From the NCBI GenBank assembly GCA_023376005.1, contig CM042150.1:73184252-73248251 (forward strand): 64,000 nt of DNA, in the 5' to 3' direction. The notes under the pieces are model-generated. The model ran no database searches. It was not told where the DNA came from and was given only the letters and a program-made list of their open reading frames with translations. Numbering within the stretch: position 1 is the first letter of the stretch; each line of letters opens with the position of its first letter. Origin of the DNA: Doryteuthis pealeii (taxonomy: Eukaryota > Mollusca > Cephalopoda > Myopsida > Loliginidae). Below are positions 52,446 through 64,000 of this stretch, in pieces. The translations under genes were made by a program, and so were the position numbers.

Positions 52446-54701
52446 CAGCAGTTAAACCAAAAATGCTAATATGTAACAGTCCAAAATAAGTAATAAAAAT
52501 TTATGCAATTTTTTAGCTAACAGAGGTATGGCAATTTTTTTTGGTTACAGAGTTTAAATGCTGTAGACTTTGGTAATAAATAATACCTAATATATCCATT
52601 TTGATAATATAATGTTTCACTAGAAATAATAAAATTCTGCTATCTTTGGTTTAGAAGAAAATTAGTCTAAACTTATTCAGTTAAAGAAATATAAATACTT
52701 TGTTTTGAATGTATTAAGAGGATTACAGTCTTCATCTTTATTATTTCATAGTCAATGTTTAAACATTTCATTTAAAATGTTTGATTCTGAAAAGAAAAGA
52801 GTTAATGCTTACAATCATAATAATCTTTATCAAGATTACCTTAAACAGTCCTAGTTATGCTTAATTGTATTTGGGGAGAAATTATGCTTTCGTGATTACT
52901 CACAAACATATCCATTGAACATTGGCAAAAAATAAATAAAAAGAAATAGATATTGGTCAAAATAATATAGAGTATACCAAAGGCATTTTCACTTTTTACA
53001 GACTTTTACTCCAAAGATTATTTCATGTACACATCTAAAGATTATATATGATCCCACAATATTATCATCATCATCATCATTATTGTTGTTGTTGTTGTAG
53101 TGGTGGTGGTAATGGTAGTATTCAGCAGCGCTTTTGGTTTCAGATGTTATAATGGCAAATACAAGTATTGAGATTCTTGGGGCATTATTTTAATCTGAAG
53201 TTGCTTTCAGAATTCAGGTAGTAAGAGGAAATAATACAATATCTGGTTGCACAACCCAAAATGGGGGTTTAATTGTTTTAAGAATGGTGACATGTTCCTT
53301 GAAATAAAGCTCAGAATTAGATTACCACCAATTATCAATGATGATGCTTTAAAATGTAAGATAGAGGAGAAGCCAGCACTCAAACAATCTCAGAAGAGTT
53401 AAGATCATCAAAAGATATCATATGACAGGATATTCCCTATGAACTCAAAGTTGATTCAAAAATATGATAATACATGATACCCATGAATATTGAATATTCA
53501 TATCAACAAGTATCATATTATCTATAATTAAATTTTAAAAAAAATCTGATTATCAAATATCAAGTTTTTATATGGCAGCCATTGATACATGATAAATTAA
53601 AGAAATTCTAAATTGTTATAATTTTAATATGACATATTTTACATAAATTTGTAAATTCAGTTTCATGATATTCTTCTACTTGAAAATAGCATAAAAATGA
53701 ATATCCATCAAGATTATAATAATGATAATCAAATTTATATCATACATATTGATGTCCAGAAAGTGTCATTTTCTCTGTCATTTATTACAATAGTTTTGTC
53801 CTTTCAAGCTTATAATGTTGTTGAATATGAGATACTTGATTATTTATCTTGGGGAAAATATCTGTGCCATTAGATTTTCTATATTAAATAAACCTTGTTA
53901 TTATGGAAACCAAAATCAGTAGCAGTCAATATTAAAAAAAAAAGATTGTGCAAAGTCTCATGCAATTAGAAATGTATTTTATTAATATAAGTAATATTAA
54001 CATTTTTAATAATGTTGATACAAAACAAAATCTATGCCTAAACCTCACATAATATATTGTTGCTCAGGTTTGAAAATTAAAGACTATGTTTTTACTAGTT
54101 TATTTTGTCTTTTGTTATGAAAGTAAGGTAAGTAAAGTCGGTGGAGTGACCTATTGTTGGTATCAGCCAGACAGTGGCTACACCAGGGAGACTGTCGTGT
54201 CTAAGGTAGCATACAATTAATACAATAGTGAATATTAATCAACATTTTCCTAATAATTACATGTTAGACTATGAATTATTGATCTACCTTGATATGTAGC
54301 TGCATCAATAAATATGTAGCCTAATGTATAAAAAAAAACATGTATTTTAAAGAAGAAATATTATTTTTAAAGAATTATCTCCTTCATTGTCAATACACTT
54401 ATTTTTTTGTAAAATAGATCAAACATTAAAGAGTTAAAATTTCAGATCAAATTTTAGCTGATAACAACAGGACAGTCTAGGGATTTTACAAGTACACAGT
54501 GAGATTTGCATTTAGAAAAGAGTGAACAAAAATATACAAGTTGGCCAGTTACAAATGTTTTGTTAATTTACAATGAGCTAAATAAATTTTTAAAAATACA
54601 GAAAGGTTGATTTCAGAGCCAGTTGGCAAAAATCTTACAACTACATCAGAACATTTGGTATTTACTATTTCTCTAAATGTTTGAGATGAGGCTTGATGAT
54701 T
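52446..54701. other. No gene seen; trinucleotide runs
   Basis: AT-rich mirror of 46,687-48,934. TCA and TTG repeats lie at 53,063-53,098. The GC-richer block at 54,120-54,215 matches 47,180-47,275. Confidence 0.5.
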
Positions 54702-55172
54702 AGTATTATCTGCGTTATTCGGACTATTGTCCTCATCTTCATTGTTATTTGTACAATGTCCAATTGGACACATGGGCTAGTGGATAAGGTAGTTAGGTTA
54801 AGACAGTTCTAAGTGACAGTTATCTCAAGGGCAGCAGTAACATAGAATAATAATTAACACAGCTTAATGCCCCTACCCCAGTTATGGTTAGCAGAATGAG
54901 AACAGGATACCCCCGTGGACTGAATAAAGGGTTAGGCTCAAAGATCCGTGATGGCTCCCAATTATGACAAGAAGGTTCCTGATTACAACAAAAAAGTTCC
55001 TGAGTCCGAAAAGAAGGTTCCCGAGTCCAAAAAGAAGGGTTCCCGAGTCCGAAAAGAAGGTTCCCGAGTCCGACAAGAAATACCTGAAGAAGGCTGGAGG
55101 GCATATCGGCCGAAACATTGTACAGATAATAATGAAGATGAGGACAATAGTCCGAATAACGCAGATAATACT
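54702..55172. mobile_element. 471-bp element with 58-bp terminal inverted repeats
   Basis: Mirror copy of 46,197-46,686, with the same AGTATTATC start and GATAATACT end. It has one fewer minisatellite unit than the other copy. The plus strand here carries the heptad-coding frame. Confidence 0.6.
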
Positions 55173-55188
55173 TTGGTATTTAATATAG
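54948..55188 (+). CDS. Possible small lysine-rich heptad-repeat frame (hypothetical)
   Basis: An ATG at 54,948 opens MAPNYDKKVPDYNKK, followed by VPESEKK-type heptads. One extra G near 55,036 breaks the frame. If ignored, the heptads continue for five units and run into YLKKAGGHIGRNI and a basic tail derived from the terminal inverted repeat. Alternating Pro-Glu-Ser and Lys-Lys would make a highly charged, disordered peptide. I recognise no family. The 21-bp unit keeps frame whatever the copy number, which fits selection but is also a trivial property of a 21-bp repeat. No promoter, splice or poly-A signal supports expression. Confidence 0.2.
54967..55083 (+). repeat. 21-bp minisatellite, five units
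   Basis: Units of GTTCCCGAGTCCGAAAAGAAG with small variants. The first unit is diverged and encodes VPDYNKK. It mirrors 46,293-46,412. Confidence 0.85.
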
Positions 55189-55566
55189 AAAGGACAATGA
55201 CCATTGCCTAGTTAATCTATATGACAAGAGAAAATGCAACAGTTCAATTTTGTTTATTTCAATTTGTAGTACTGCACCTGTATAGTAATGATTTTACAAT
55301 CCTTTATTCATATCCTTTTATTTACTGATATGCAGTGCTAAGTAGAAGTTTTGTATTAGTATCTTACTTTCTAGGCAGTCTATTTCCCTTAAAGATTACT
55401 TTTTAGGATCACATTGGGACTTGCTTCCAAAGGATATTATTCTATGTAGTTTAGTCACTACTCTACTTGGTATTTTTGAAATATTTCCTTCTTTTTTTTT
55501 TACACTCAACCTTTTGACAACATTGTTTTAATCTTTCCTTTTGTTTAATCTTTTGTTATGACATTG

Positions 55567-55606
<40 letters not shown>

Positions 55607-56283
55607 CAATCATGTGAAACATATCCTATTTGTTTGCCTTGTAATAATTATTCCTTGTTATTTGTCATTACTTATTGTTTGTGATTTTAACATTTGTGTT
55701 GGTAAGTAAATATGTTGTTGCTTTTCCAATTATCATTTTAATCAAAATATTATTGTTGATTCAAAAACTCTGGTGTCAAAAATTGTGGGGTCACAGATCT
55801 TGACACAAACACATTTTGAGTTCACTCTGACTTCACAAAACAAACCAAGTCTTTTATGTTAAACTGAATTTTGTGATTGGCCAGGACAGACAAGGGACGG
55901 CTGAGAATTTGCATATTCCACAGTTTATAAAATCACTCATTCCACTATCACTTTTTTTCTGCTGACAGCACACAAGTCTTTCAAGTTAAGACCTTATTTT
56001 TCTGGCACTCAACAGTGTGTGCACGCTAGTCATGGCTTTTTTGTCTTTGCCATAGAATTCCATTTAAAGCATAACATTACAACACATTCAGATACTGCTA
56101 CTACCTTCTTCATTCCTTGTGCAAATATAAATTCTTCATTGGTAGGATTCCACTTAGCATATTACAATGGTAAACCACAAATCCAGAAAATTGGATAGAT
56201 CAAGGAAAAATAAAATACAGAAATTTAACTTAACTTTCAAAGAATTTATAATAAAAAATAGTAATTCTATATTTGATCTGTTA

Positions 56284-56287
<4 letters not shown>
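55173..56287. other. No gene seen; TA tract
   Basis: A clean (TA)n run at 55,568-55,604. The rest is AT-rich and mirrors 45,084-46,196. Confidence 0.5.

Positions 56288-56354
<67 letters not shown>
56288..56354. repeat. GA microsatellite
   Basis: An almost perfect (GA)n of about 66 bases. A Ser-Leu frame on the other strand is only its translation. Confidence 0.95.
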
Positions 56355-56357
<3 letters not shown>

Positions 56358-59300
56358 TTCTGGATTATAATCCATATGATAATCATAAAGATTAGGTGCA
56401 AAGATTATATAAAAATTCCATCTGACTAAAAAGAATAGACTATTACAGAACCTTCTTTATTGTATTTACTTGTGTATAATTTGAGAAACTTAATACAAAA
56501 AGTTAAGCTCAAAATAGGTGGGAGGTATACTTAAGTCTAAAAAAAGTAATATTTTTACTATATTATTATAAAAAACTAAATGACATAAAATCATTATTTC
56601 TTTATTATACAGAAGATAAGGTAAATTCAAACTAAATCTAATTTTAACTTTAAATTAACTTGAATTCATTTAAACTAAAATTTAACAAAACTATTTGAAA
56701 TGGGTCAAATTGTTGGGATTAATGAAATTTAAAAAAACTTCAATAGAAACTGTTTGAATATTTTTTGCCGTGACAGTCAGAGTGAGTAAAGTTTACGGTT
56801 AGAAATGAGTGTGCAAAGATTCGGTAAAGTTGGAAGATTTGTTCTCCTTTTTCCTTTTATCTTAGAAAAAATGTATTATGTATATATAATATCATTTTCC
56901 CCTTTTACTGTGACTGATAGACAAACAACAAACCAGCAAATCAACAAAGTGACTTGGATGTTTATATAATATGAAAAAATATGTTTTAAAATTAACAGCG
57001 ATATTACACTGGTTTCATAAAAAATATAAAGAATTATGACTGTACTCAGGGACTGATTATATAAGAATATAAAACATCACTGATTTTGAACCCTTAGAAA
57101 TATGAAGCCTCATACCTGTGTCCCCAGTTACTTGTTTAAAAAATTGCTGAAAATGTAAAGCATTGTAATTGTTATTTAACTGCTTGATTGGCTGTATTGT
57201 TGCTAGGAAATAGCAAGTTAGAAATGGGAATTCGCTTTCAATAATTCATGCTGCCCAACTATATATACTTCTAGAGAGTGGGACAAATACTGGGCATTTA
57301 GATTCTAAGGATGTGGGTAACATTATAATCAAAATGGCATTGCAAATATACTAATCAATTTTTTTAACAAATTCATTTTCATCTGCATTGTCTAATTTAA
57401 GATCACTGTAGGTTAAATTAAGGTGATTTTCTTTAATCAAATTGAAATATTTCCGCTTTTTAATATCAGAATTGTAATGTTCTATGATTCCCCAAAGATA
57501 CAGAGAAGGAAAAATACTTTCATGAAAATAAGACTGAAGGGTATAAATTTCAACTTGAATATTGTAATTATTAAATTAGATGCATTTAAAAAATTCATCT
57601 CCCTATCTTCATTAGAAAATTATTACAAAAACAGAGAGTTCAATAGACAATAAAGGATTATCATAAAACTGATATAAAAGGACACATATTAAATGGGGTT
57701 AGAGAGGAAAGCATGAAATCCAGATGGGATATTTTATCTATTAATTGAAATCAATAAAAATAACCTTGGAAAATGCATATCAAAGGTTAAATGATTGCAT
57801 AACCCCAATTATATAACTTAAAATATGTTGACCTATTCTTTAAATAAATTTGTCTACTTCAAAATGCCAGCAACCAAATCGGTTCTAAAATTCTAAAAGC
57901 ATTTTTGAACATGATATGTTTATTGAAAGCATAGAAATAATGACGCTGCCACAAGCTAATATAGATGCAGGATTAAAAAAAAAAGGAAAAAAAAAAGATG
58001 TTAGCCAAGAATCTTGAAAATGTTATCATAATGCATAAAATGACATATTCTATATTTTCAAGATCATGTAAATTGATTATAAAACAATGATTGTAATTCC
58101 TTTTGTAAAGAGTTTTCTTTTAGAAGCTATAAAAGATCATATGCTCTATATATGTAAGATGTAATGTCTATTTGTACTAAAAATACTGAAACAAATTATA
58201 GATTCATAAAATCTTTAAGAAATGCTTTGTGGCAATATTTTGAATTGGGATGTTTTTAATCTTTCAAATTCATTTCCTTAATAGATACCTTTTCCAGAAA
58301 AAAAAATTTTTTCACATTACTATTAGAGTTCTCCAAATAAAATTAATGTATTTAAACTTAATCCTTTTATTTTATTTTTTTGTTAATGAGTTTTTGTTAA
58401 TGCAATTGTTAATTCAAGGGAATTATTATAATTGATACTAAAAATATTTATTTGCTTTTTCATTTTTTTTTAGATAAAAATTTGATAAGATTTTTGCAGC
58501 TTTACATTACTAATAAAATACAGTCAGTATTAAACTATCTCCCCATAGAGACAAATGTTTAGTTTAATATGGAACCCATACATGTATGCATAGGAAAGTG
58601 GGCATAAATTGTCCAGTTCCTGTTATTAGTGTCACAAATGTTTCACACAATACTGACCTACTCCTTTGATGCAATGGAGACATACTGCCCCAGAGTCAAA
58701 GTCCTCAGAATCAGGATCATATAATTTCATATTGTTTTTTCCTACATGACTGATCGAAATGAACAGATACTACATTCTAATCTCAGCCCAAAGTCTACAT
58801 GTAAGCAAATATTAATTTGAATTGGTGAATATTTGATAAGTAATGTAAAATATGCAGTGTCTAAAAAGGAACTTTAAAACCAATGGTATGTTGTTGTGAA
58901 CTTGATGTTTTGTAAGAACAAAAACTATCACACCATTTATTGGGCTATAAATATGCTACAGTGAAATACATGTACTTGGGTTTGTTTTTGTTTTTTTAAA
59001 AATTAAACAATGAATGGTCTTTATGTAAAATTCTGTTTCAAATTAGGAAAAAAAAAATGAATGGAGACTTCTCTAATGCTGCAATATTCTTGGTGAGGGG
59101 GTGCTGTTTGAGCTGGATTGCAATGTCACAAATGGTACCCAAATTTCAAATTAACAAGAACACCTATTAAAGATGATCTCAACTCTGGACAATCTTCCAC
59201 ACCAATAGATGATGATCATATTGATGTGTCAACTCTTGTTTCCCTACTCTTCAGATTTGGGCCTTAAGGATTTGCTCTGTTACCAAAGCTGAAATCCACC

Positions 59301-59712
59301 CTAAAAAGGTGCTTTCAGATGATAGAAAAGATAAAATTGAATGTGCTATGAAACCTTCATACTATTCCTCAAAATGACTTCTTGAAGGCATTGTAAAACA
59401 TCCACCTCTGCCCACTGAGAATGGTGAGGTGAGAGCAATTTTAAAAAGCGATAAGTTTAATTAAGATATAGGTAAAAAAAAATTTGTTTTTGAAAAATTA
59501 GGTATCTTTATCAGCACATCCTATAAATCTCTACATTTTATGTCATTTACTATATAGTTTTATATCTAGAAATGTCCAGTCTCTACACAATAGACCACTT
59601 GGTTTTAATAAGAGGCATTTAGATGTAGCCAACAGGTTATCTTTTAATTTCATTGTGAAACAGTTTATATAAGAGAAAAGAGCAATTTATGCATTACTAA
59701 AATTCTCATGTT

Positions 59713-59754
<42 letters not shown>

Positions 59755-60423
59755 TGTAACCTAGCAAAAATTGCATATCATAGCACAACTTTTATTTGAA
59801 TAATAAGCTTAACATTCTAACTTAGAGAACAAAGAAATTTCCAATCCAATTTGCAACTGAATGATAATTTTTTGTCCCTTATTCCTGCTGAAAGTCATTT
59901 TTTAATCTTGGGATAGTGGAGATATTATGAAATGCTAATTAGTATTCTTCACTCTTTCCCAAATCAAAGCGTAGGCCACGGGAACTCAATGAAAGATTTG
60001 CAGGTTTTTGTAACTACTAAATGCCTTAGTGGGAATTTTGCATCTCAATGAGTACAAAAGAGATTTTTACTATGATATTGTTGAAGTTCAGTTACTTTGA
60101 TCTGATTGTAGTATCTAAGAAATCTTGAAAATTCACATCTCCATGAAGTACCAGCTTTTCCAAAGGCAATTTCTATATCTACTATTATTCTTGAGTTTTA
60201 TCTTTTATTCATCTACACATTCTAATCTGATTGTAAATTTATTTTATATTTTTCCTAATGTTAGATTTTTTCAAATCCAGATTTAGAAACTTTAAGTAAC
60301 TTTTAGATCATCCACAAATTTTTGTTGAAATAAATCCTGATATCTTCAAGAGATGTAGTTGAACATAAACATATACACACATTTTACAAAATAAGTAATG
60401 CTACTAAATTGTATATGTTAGAT
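56355..60423. other. No gene seen; TA tract
   Basis: AT-rich mirror of 40,812-45,000 with a (TA)n tract at 59,714-59,751. The stretch 59,060-59,460 is less AT-rich and has short frames, but the two arms do not support a common frame. Confidence 0.5.
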
Positions 60424-60749
60424 TTATTTATATTAAGAAGGCAATTACAATGCATATAAAAAATAAAATGTCCAGTGTCTAATCAATTTTGAAGAAACTT
60501 CATCTTCAGAGACTGTTTTTGAAATGGACGCGGAAGAGCCGTGATATCCGTTGTTTGGATATCACGGCTATTCCGTGTGGCATTATAACAACCCACAAGA
60601 TGCGTGTTTATAACGTCCTAAACAAAAACACACAAGACTGCGTCCATTTCAAAAACAGTCTCTGAAGATGAAGTTTCTTCGAAATTGATTGGACACTGGA
60701 CATTATTTTATTTTTTATACGCATTGTAATTGCCTTCTTAATATAAATA
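60424..60749. mobile_element. Foldback (MITE-like) element with 108-bp inverted ends
   Basis: Bases 60,424-60,531 and 60,640-60,749 are close reverse complements, including the GTTTTTGAAATGGACGC and GCGTCCATTTCAAAAAC blocks and the TTAAGAAGGCAATTACAATGC end block. The unpaired centre is about 108 bases. Inside it, 60,539-60,569 forms a perfect 12-bp stem (GCCGTGATATCC) with a 7-base loop. There is no coding sequence. TTAA sits at both ends but the pairing continues about 15 bases past it, so a TTAA target duplication is not proven. The shape is that of a miniature inverted-repeat element. Confidence 0.7.
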
Positions 60750-61520
60750 AATAATAATACTTTACAATGCTTCAAGCAAATTATCAAGTATATGCTAGAG
60801 TTGTAAGAATTAAGATGTTGATAAAATTATACATCTTATTGGTAAAAAAGTTTAGTATAGAAAAAAATATCAAAAACTTGAAATATAATTGAAAAATTCT
60901 TTGTGGTAAGAAGTCAAAATTAAAGGAAGTCTATTTATACTAACAAAATACAGGTGACATTTTATTTTGCAGAGGAAATGACCAAGACAAAAATTGAAAA
61001 CATTTTAACAGTGAAAAATGATAAATAGTAAAAAAAAAATTAAAAAAATGTTAAGTTTAAGAAAATTAACATTGAGGAAAAATGTATTTCAGAATTGTCA
61101 TTATTTAACATACAGAAATGAATAAAACATTATACAAAGTATGAGCAAATATCAATTTGGTTTGAATAAGAATTTATCATATATTATTAATTTACATAAA
61201 TATTCTACTTTTAGTGTGTATTTTTGACACGAAAAATTCAGTTTTCTTTCATAATTGAAAATTATTTCAGTTGATTCTGAATATAGACAAAGAATAAGTT
61301 GTTTTGGATATGACATGAACAATATCTGCTTTATTGTTTTTTCTACCTGTTTTTAATGGGCTAACATATATAAAGGCTAAGATTAATACAAAACTAAAAC
61401 CTTTTGCAAAAATACTTTAAATGGTGATTAAACTTTTAATCCACATTCTACAAAATCAACTAATTCTCATTGTTTTATGGATATAATAAAAGTGAACAAA
61501 GAAAAATATTCCCTTCATCT

Positions 61521-61581
<61 letters not shown>

Positions 61582-63879
61582 CTGTTATGCCCTTGAATAT
61601 ATTTTTTACTATCAGAAGATTTGAATATAGGAAACCCATTTCTTTGATAACACAGAAATATTTTTATAGATACCAAATCAGTTGTGGCTACAGAACAGTG
61701 TGTATAACGACAACATGACATTTCAATTGTTTTTATTTTCTCATAAAGTTTTTGTATTGAAAGTTTTTCAATCCTCTGCAAAGTAGAAACATATTTTTTC
61801 TCTTTTATTTATTCATTTTAATTTTAAGATGAAGCATTCATCAACCTCCTCATCATCATCATCTTCAATAATTCTGCAAAATACATCTCTAAGATGCAGT
61901 TGGATGCATTATCAGTGAAGTTCTTTAGTTCGTAAGGGGTTTGAGGTCTTTCCAACACCATACCCACTTGGTCGAGATTGATCACATCTCAATCTGCATC
62001 CAACATAGTTATTTGTCAGCACTTCCTGCATTGCTCTCAACAAACAAATGGCTTTGGATTTCATCCTTTATACATGTGGTCAGATTGTGAATGACCAATA
62101 AGCAATTATTTCTGCTCTTCTATGTTGGTAACTTTCCCTATGAAAATGTTCATTATTTTATCAGTTTTGGCATATTTCAATCTACTACTACTACTACTAC
62201 TATTACTACTACTAGTACTTTCTTTGATTTTTAATTTTAGAAATCTAAACTCATCTCCTGAGTAGTCATTCCAATTTCCTGCTATTGTAAAAAAATGGCA
62301 GCCAGTAAGTTTCAATAAAAAAAATATATCATCTAAAAATTAAAAGATGAAAGAAAATAATAAAAATTAAGATAATAATGATATTTTTGCACTATTAGGG
62401 AATAGGACTTATTTGCTTTGACTCTAATATTTTAAACTATTTTGACAGTCAAAATCAAATCACTCTTATTTGAATCTTATTAGCAAAATTTAAAAAGTTA
62501 AGAAATATTTTTGATTTTTGACCCCAAAAGTTAATCTCTGAATATTTCCTAAATCCTACCATTAATACAACTTTCATTTTTTCATATCTCAGTAAAGCAT
62601 TATTATATAGCTAAAGACATCATAATTGTGAGAAGGCCTGTGAACACTCTGAGATACCATATTCACTTGCAATGGGAAAATTCCTTATTGTACACTATTT
62701 CAGCAAAAGGGAATAATAACTTTCTATCAGATGTGGGATAACAACTTTCTAAAGATTTGGGAAGGAATTTTGCTGATTCATTGAATGAACAATTTCAAAA
62801 GCCTACCATCAATTGGGAAAACAAATGCCTGTTTATCGAAACCCCACCCAACCACACATTGTTGGTCCCTTTAAGCAGCTTAATCTCTTTCACATTAAAA
62901 AGGATTTATTCTGGTTGCTTCTTTCTTTAAACTGTCAAGATATTCTTATGGTAAAAAGAATTCCCATGTCATACATATTTTGCATCATATTTACAGTCTG
63001 GAGATAAACATATTGATTTTTCTTACTTTCATTTTTCTAAAGAATAGGTATGTGTGTTAGCAACAAGGAAAATACAACTGAATATCTAGATGAAGGAATT
63101 CAAAGATTTACAAGTATTTTGATTTAAAAAAATGCTTTATATCAGCTTTTCAACAAGGTCTAAATATTATACATTTATTTAACAAATGAAGTATGTAATT
63201 TTTCTATAAGCAATCACATTTCCGTTTTCTGCCAACGATGTAGAATTTACCTGTTATGGTTGATTTCACCACAAGAAGAAAAAAATTATTGATTGTCTTA
63301 AAAAGGACAAGACTTTGGATTTTATCTTTTGGCTAAAAGTACAAATCATAATAAAAGAAATCAGGAATTTAATAAATAAACATCAGCCATATATTTCAAA
63401 TTGTTTTCTTAAACGTTTTGAGTACTTGTCTGAAGAGATGGTGTAAAAAAAATATCTTTACCATAAAATTCTTTTTTTTCCCACATTTGTTTGTTGGAAT
63501 TTATTCTTAAATTTGTAATGGAAGCACACTTCTTTTCTTTTTCATCTGCATGGCGATGATTTTCGGAATGTCATGTGGAAAGAGAGAGGAGGAAAAGATT
63601 TTCTAGTAGTCTGATTGGGTGAGTGACGACCAATGGGATTACCTGCTAACTAATTTCAAAGGAACAAACAGGTGGAATGATGAATATAAATACTGGGTTT
63701 TAGATTTTGATAATCAGTCATTAACCTTTTCTTTTTGGACAGTCTTGTTCCATCTATTATTTTATGGCATTCACTTCTTTGCCTCTGTTTAGAGGAATAA
63801 TTTCTCAATTAAGAAAAGAATAATTTCATATATTTTGGGAAAGGTTAAGAACTAAGAAAGGTTTCTTAGTTTAAATCAT
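60750..63879. other. No gene seen; TA and CTA repeats
   Basis: AT-rich mirror of 36,821-40,419. A TA tract lies at 61,522-61,581 and a CTA run at 62,181-62,218; its minus-strand Ser run is a repeat translation. Confidence 0.5.
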
Positions 63880-64000
63880 TATCACATGGTTAATAAAGTC
63901 TTTGCTGGCCTGTCCACTCTGGTGTGTCCATGTGAAGGTGTCTACAGAAGAACATCACTTTCAGTTTGTCCTTGCTTCTCCAGTAGTATCCTGTATGTCT
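63880..64000 (-). pseudogene. LINE (non-LTR) C-terminal scrap, cut by window end
   Basis: Starting at the window edge on the minus strand, the frame reads RHTGYYWRSKDKL, then FFCRHLHMDTPEWTGQQ. It closely follows the RHxGxxWRSKDEL and WTPxHGRxxxGRP blocks of the LINE family seen at 16,440-17,895. It is the mirror of 36,690-36,820 and its better-preserved copy. The 5' continuation lies beyond 64,000. Confidence 0.65.

Larger units (their letters stand above)
50740..64000 (-). repeat. Right arm of giant inverted repeat 2
   Basis: Mirror partner of 36,690-50,650. It reaches the window end still in register and so continues beyond it. It is the cleaner of the two arms: the foldback element, the reverse-transcriptase motif and the LINE scrap all read better here. 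Confidence 0.95.

Noticed and set aside
59060..59460. Possible mariner/Tc1 helix-turn-helix remnant (a stretch reading DDLNSGQSSTPIDDDHI near 59,180)
   Set aside because: The mirror copy at 41,930-42,290 does not support the frame, and nothing downstream resembles a transposase.
60424..60749. piggyBac-type insertion with TTAA target duplication
   Set aside because: TTAA occurs at both ends but the inverted repeat continues about 15 bases beyond it, so the element edge cannot be placed at TTAA.
62106..62315. Poly-serine protein
   Set aside because: The serine run is a CTA trinucleotide repeat read on the minus strand, with no supporting context.
1..64000. Bacterial or phage gene cluster, toxin or defence system
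   Set aside because: Composition, absence of long frames or ribosome sites, microsatellites and LINE remnants all indicate non-coding animal DNA.

Overview
This is AT-rich (about 70% A+T by eye) eukaryotic, almost certainly metazoan, DNA. It has no recognisable host gene, no tRNA or rRNA, and no bacterial-style gene organisation. Open frames are short (all under about 125 codons) and most are chance frames in low-complexity sequence. The only protein-like signals are decayed pieces of two families of non-LTR (LINE) retrotransposon, plus a 21-bp minisatellite whose unit could encode a heptapeptide. Both LINE types are common in invertebrate genomes. A marine invertebrate such as a mollusc is plausible, but the species cannot be read from this window.

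The dominant feature is large-scale symmetry. Bases 1-13,118 are the reverse complement of 13,119 to about 26,090, folding at one exact point (13,118/13,119) with essentially no spacer. From about 36,690 to 50,650 the sequence is the reverse complement of about 50,740 to 64,000, folding near 50,697. Both palindromes run off the window. Between them is a 100-N gap (28,901-29,000). The 2.8 kb ending at the gap (26,131-28,900) is repeated as the 3.0 kb starting after it (29,001 to about 31,980), so the two contig ends overlap and were not merged. Removing the mirrored and duplicated copies leaves only about 34.5 kb of independent sequence (13,119-28,900 plus 31,981-50,697).

Region by region: 1-13,118 is the left arm of palindrome 1, carrying an inverted LINE (8.3-9.8 kb), a second LINE fragment (6.7-7.3 kb) and microsatellites. 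13,119-26,090 is its mirror. 26,131-31,980 is the gap-flanking duplicate holding the C-terminal end of an R2-like LINE. 31,981-36,430 is AT-rich sequence with a degenerate TA/TGTA tract. 36,430-50,650 is the left arm of palindrome 2, with a LINE 3' scrap, a 0.35-kb foldback element, a 0.49-kb element with 58-bp terminal inverted repeats, and an internally deleted LINE. 50,740-64,000 mirrors it and ends inside the LINE scrap.

In the stretches aligned by eye, arm differences are mainly one- or two-base insertions and deletions. This points to uncorrected long-read error and fold-back (missed-adapter or template-switch) chimerism rather than old, diverged biological palindromes. A real giant inverted duplication cannot be excluded from sequence alone. 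The most biologically interesting items that survive this caution are the two small inverted-repeat elements near 46.2-46.7 kb and 60.4-60.75 kb and the heptad-coding minisatellite.
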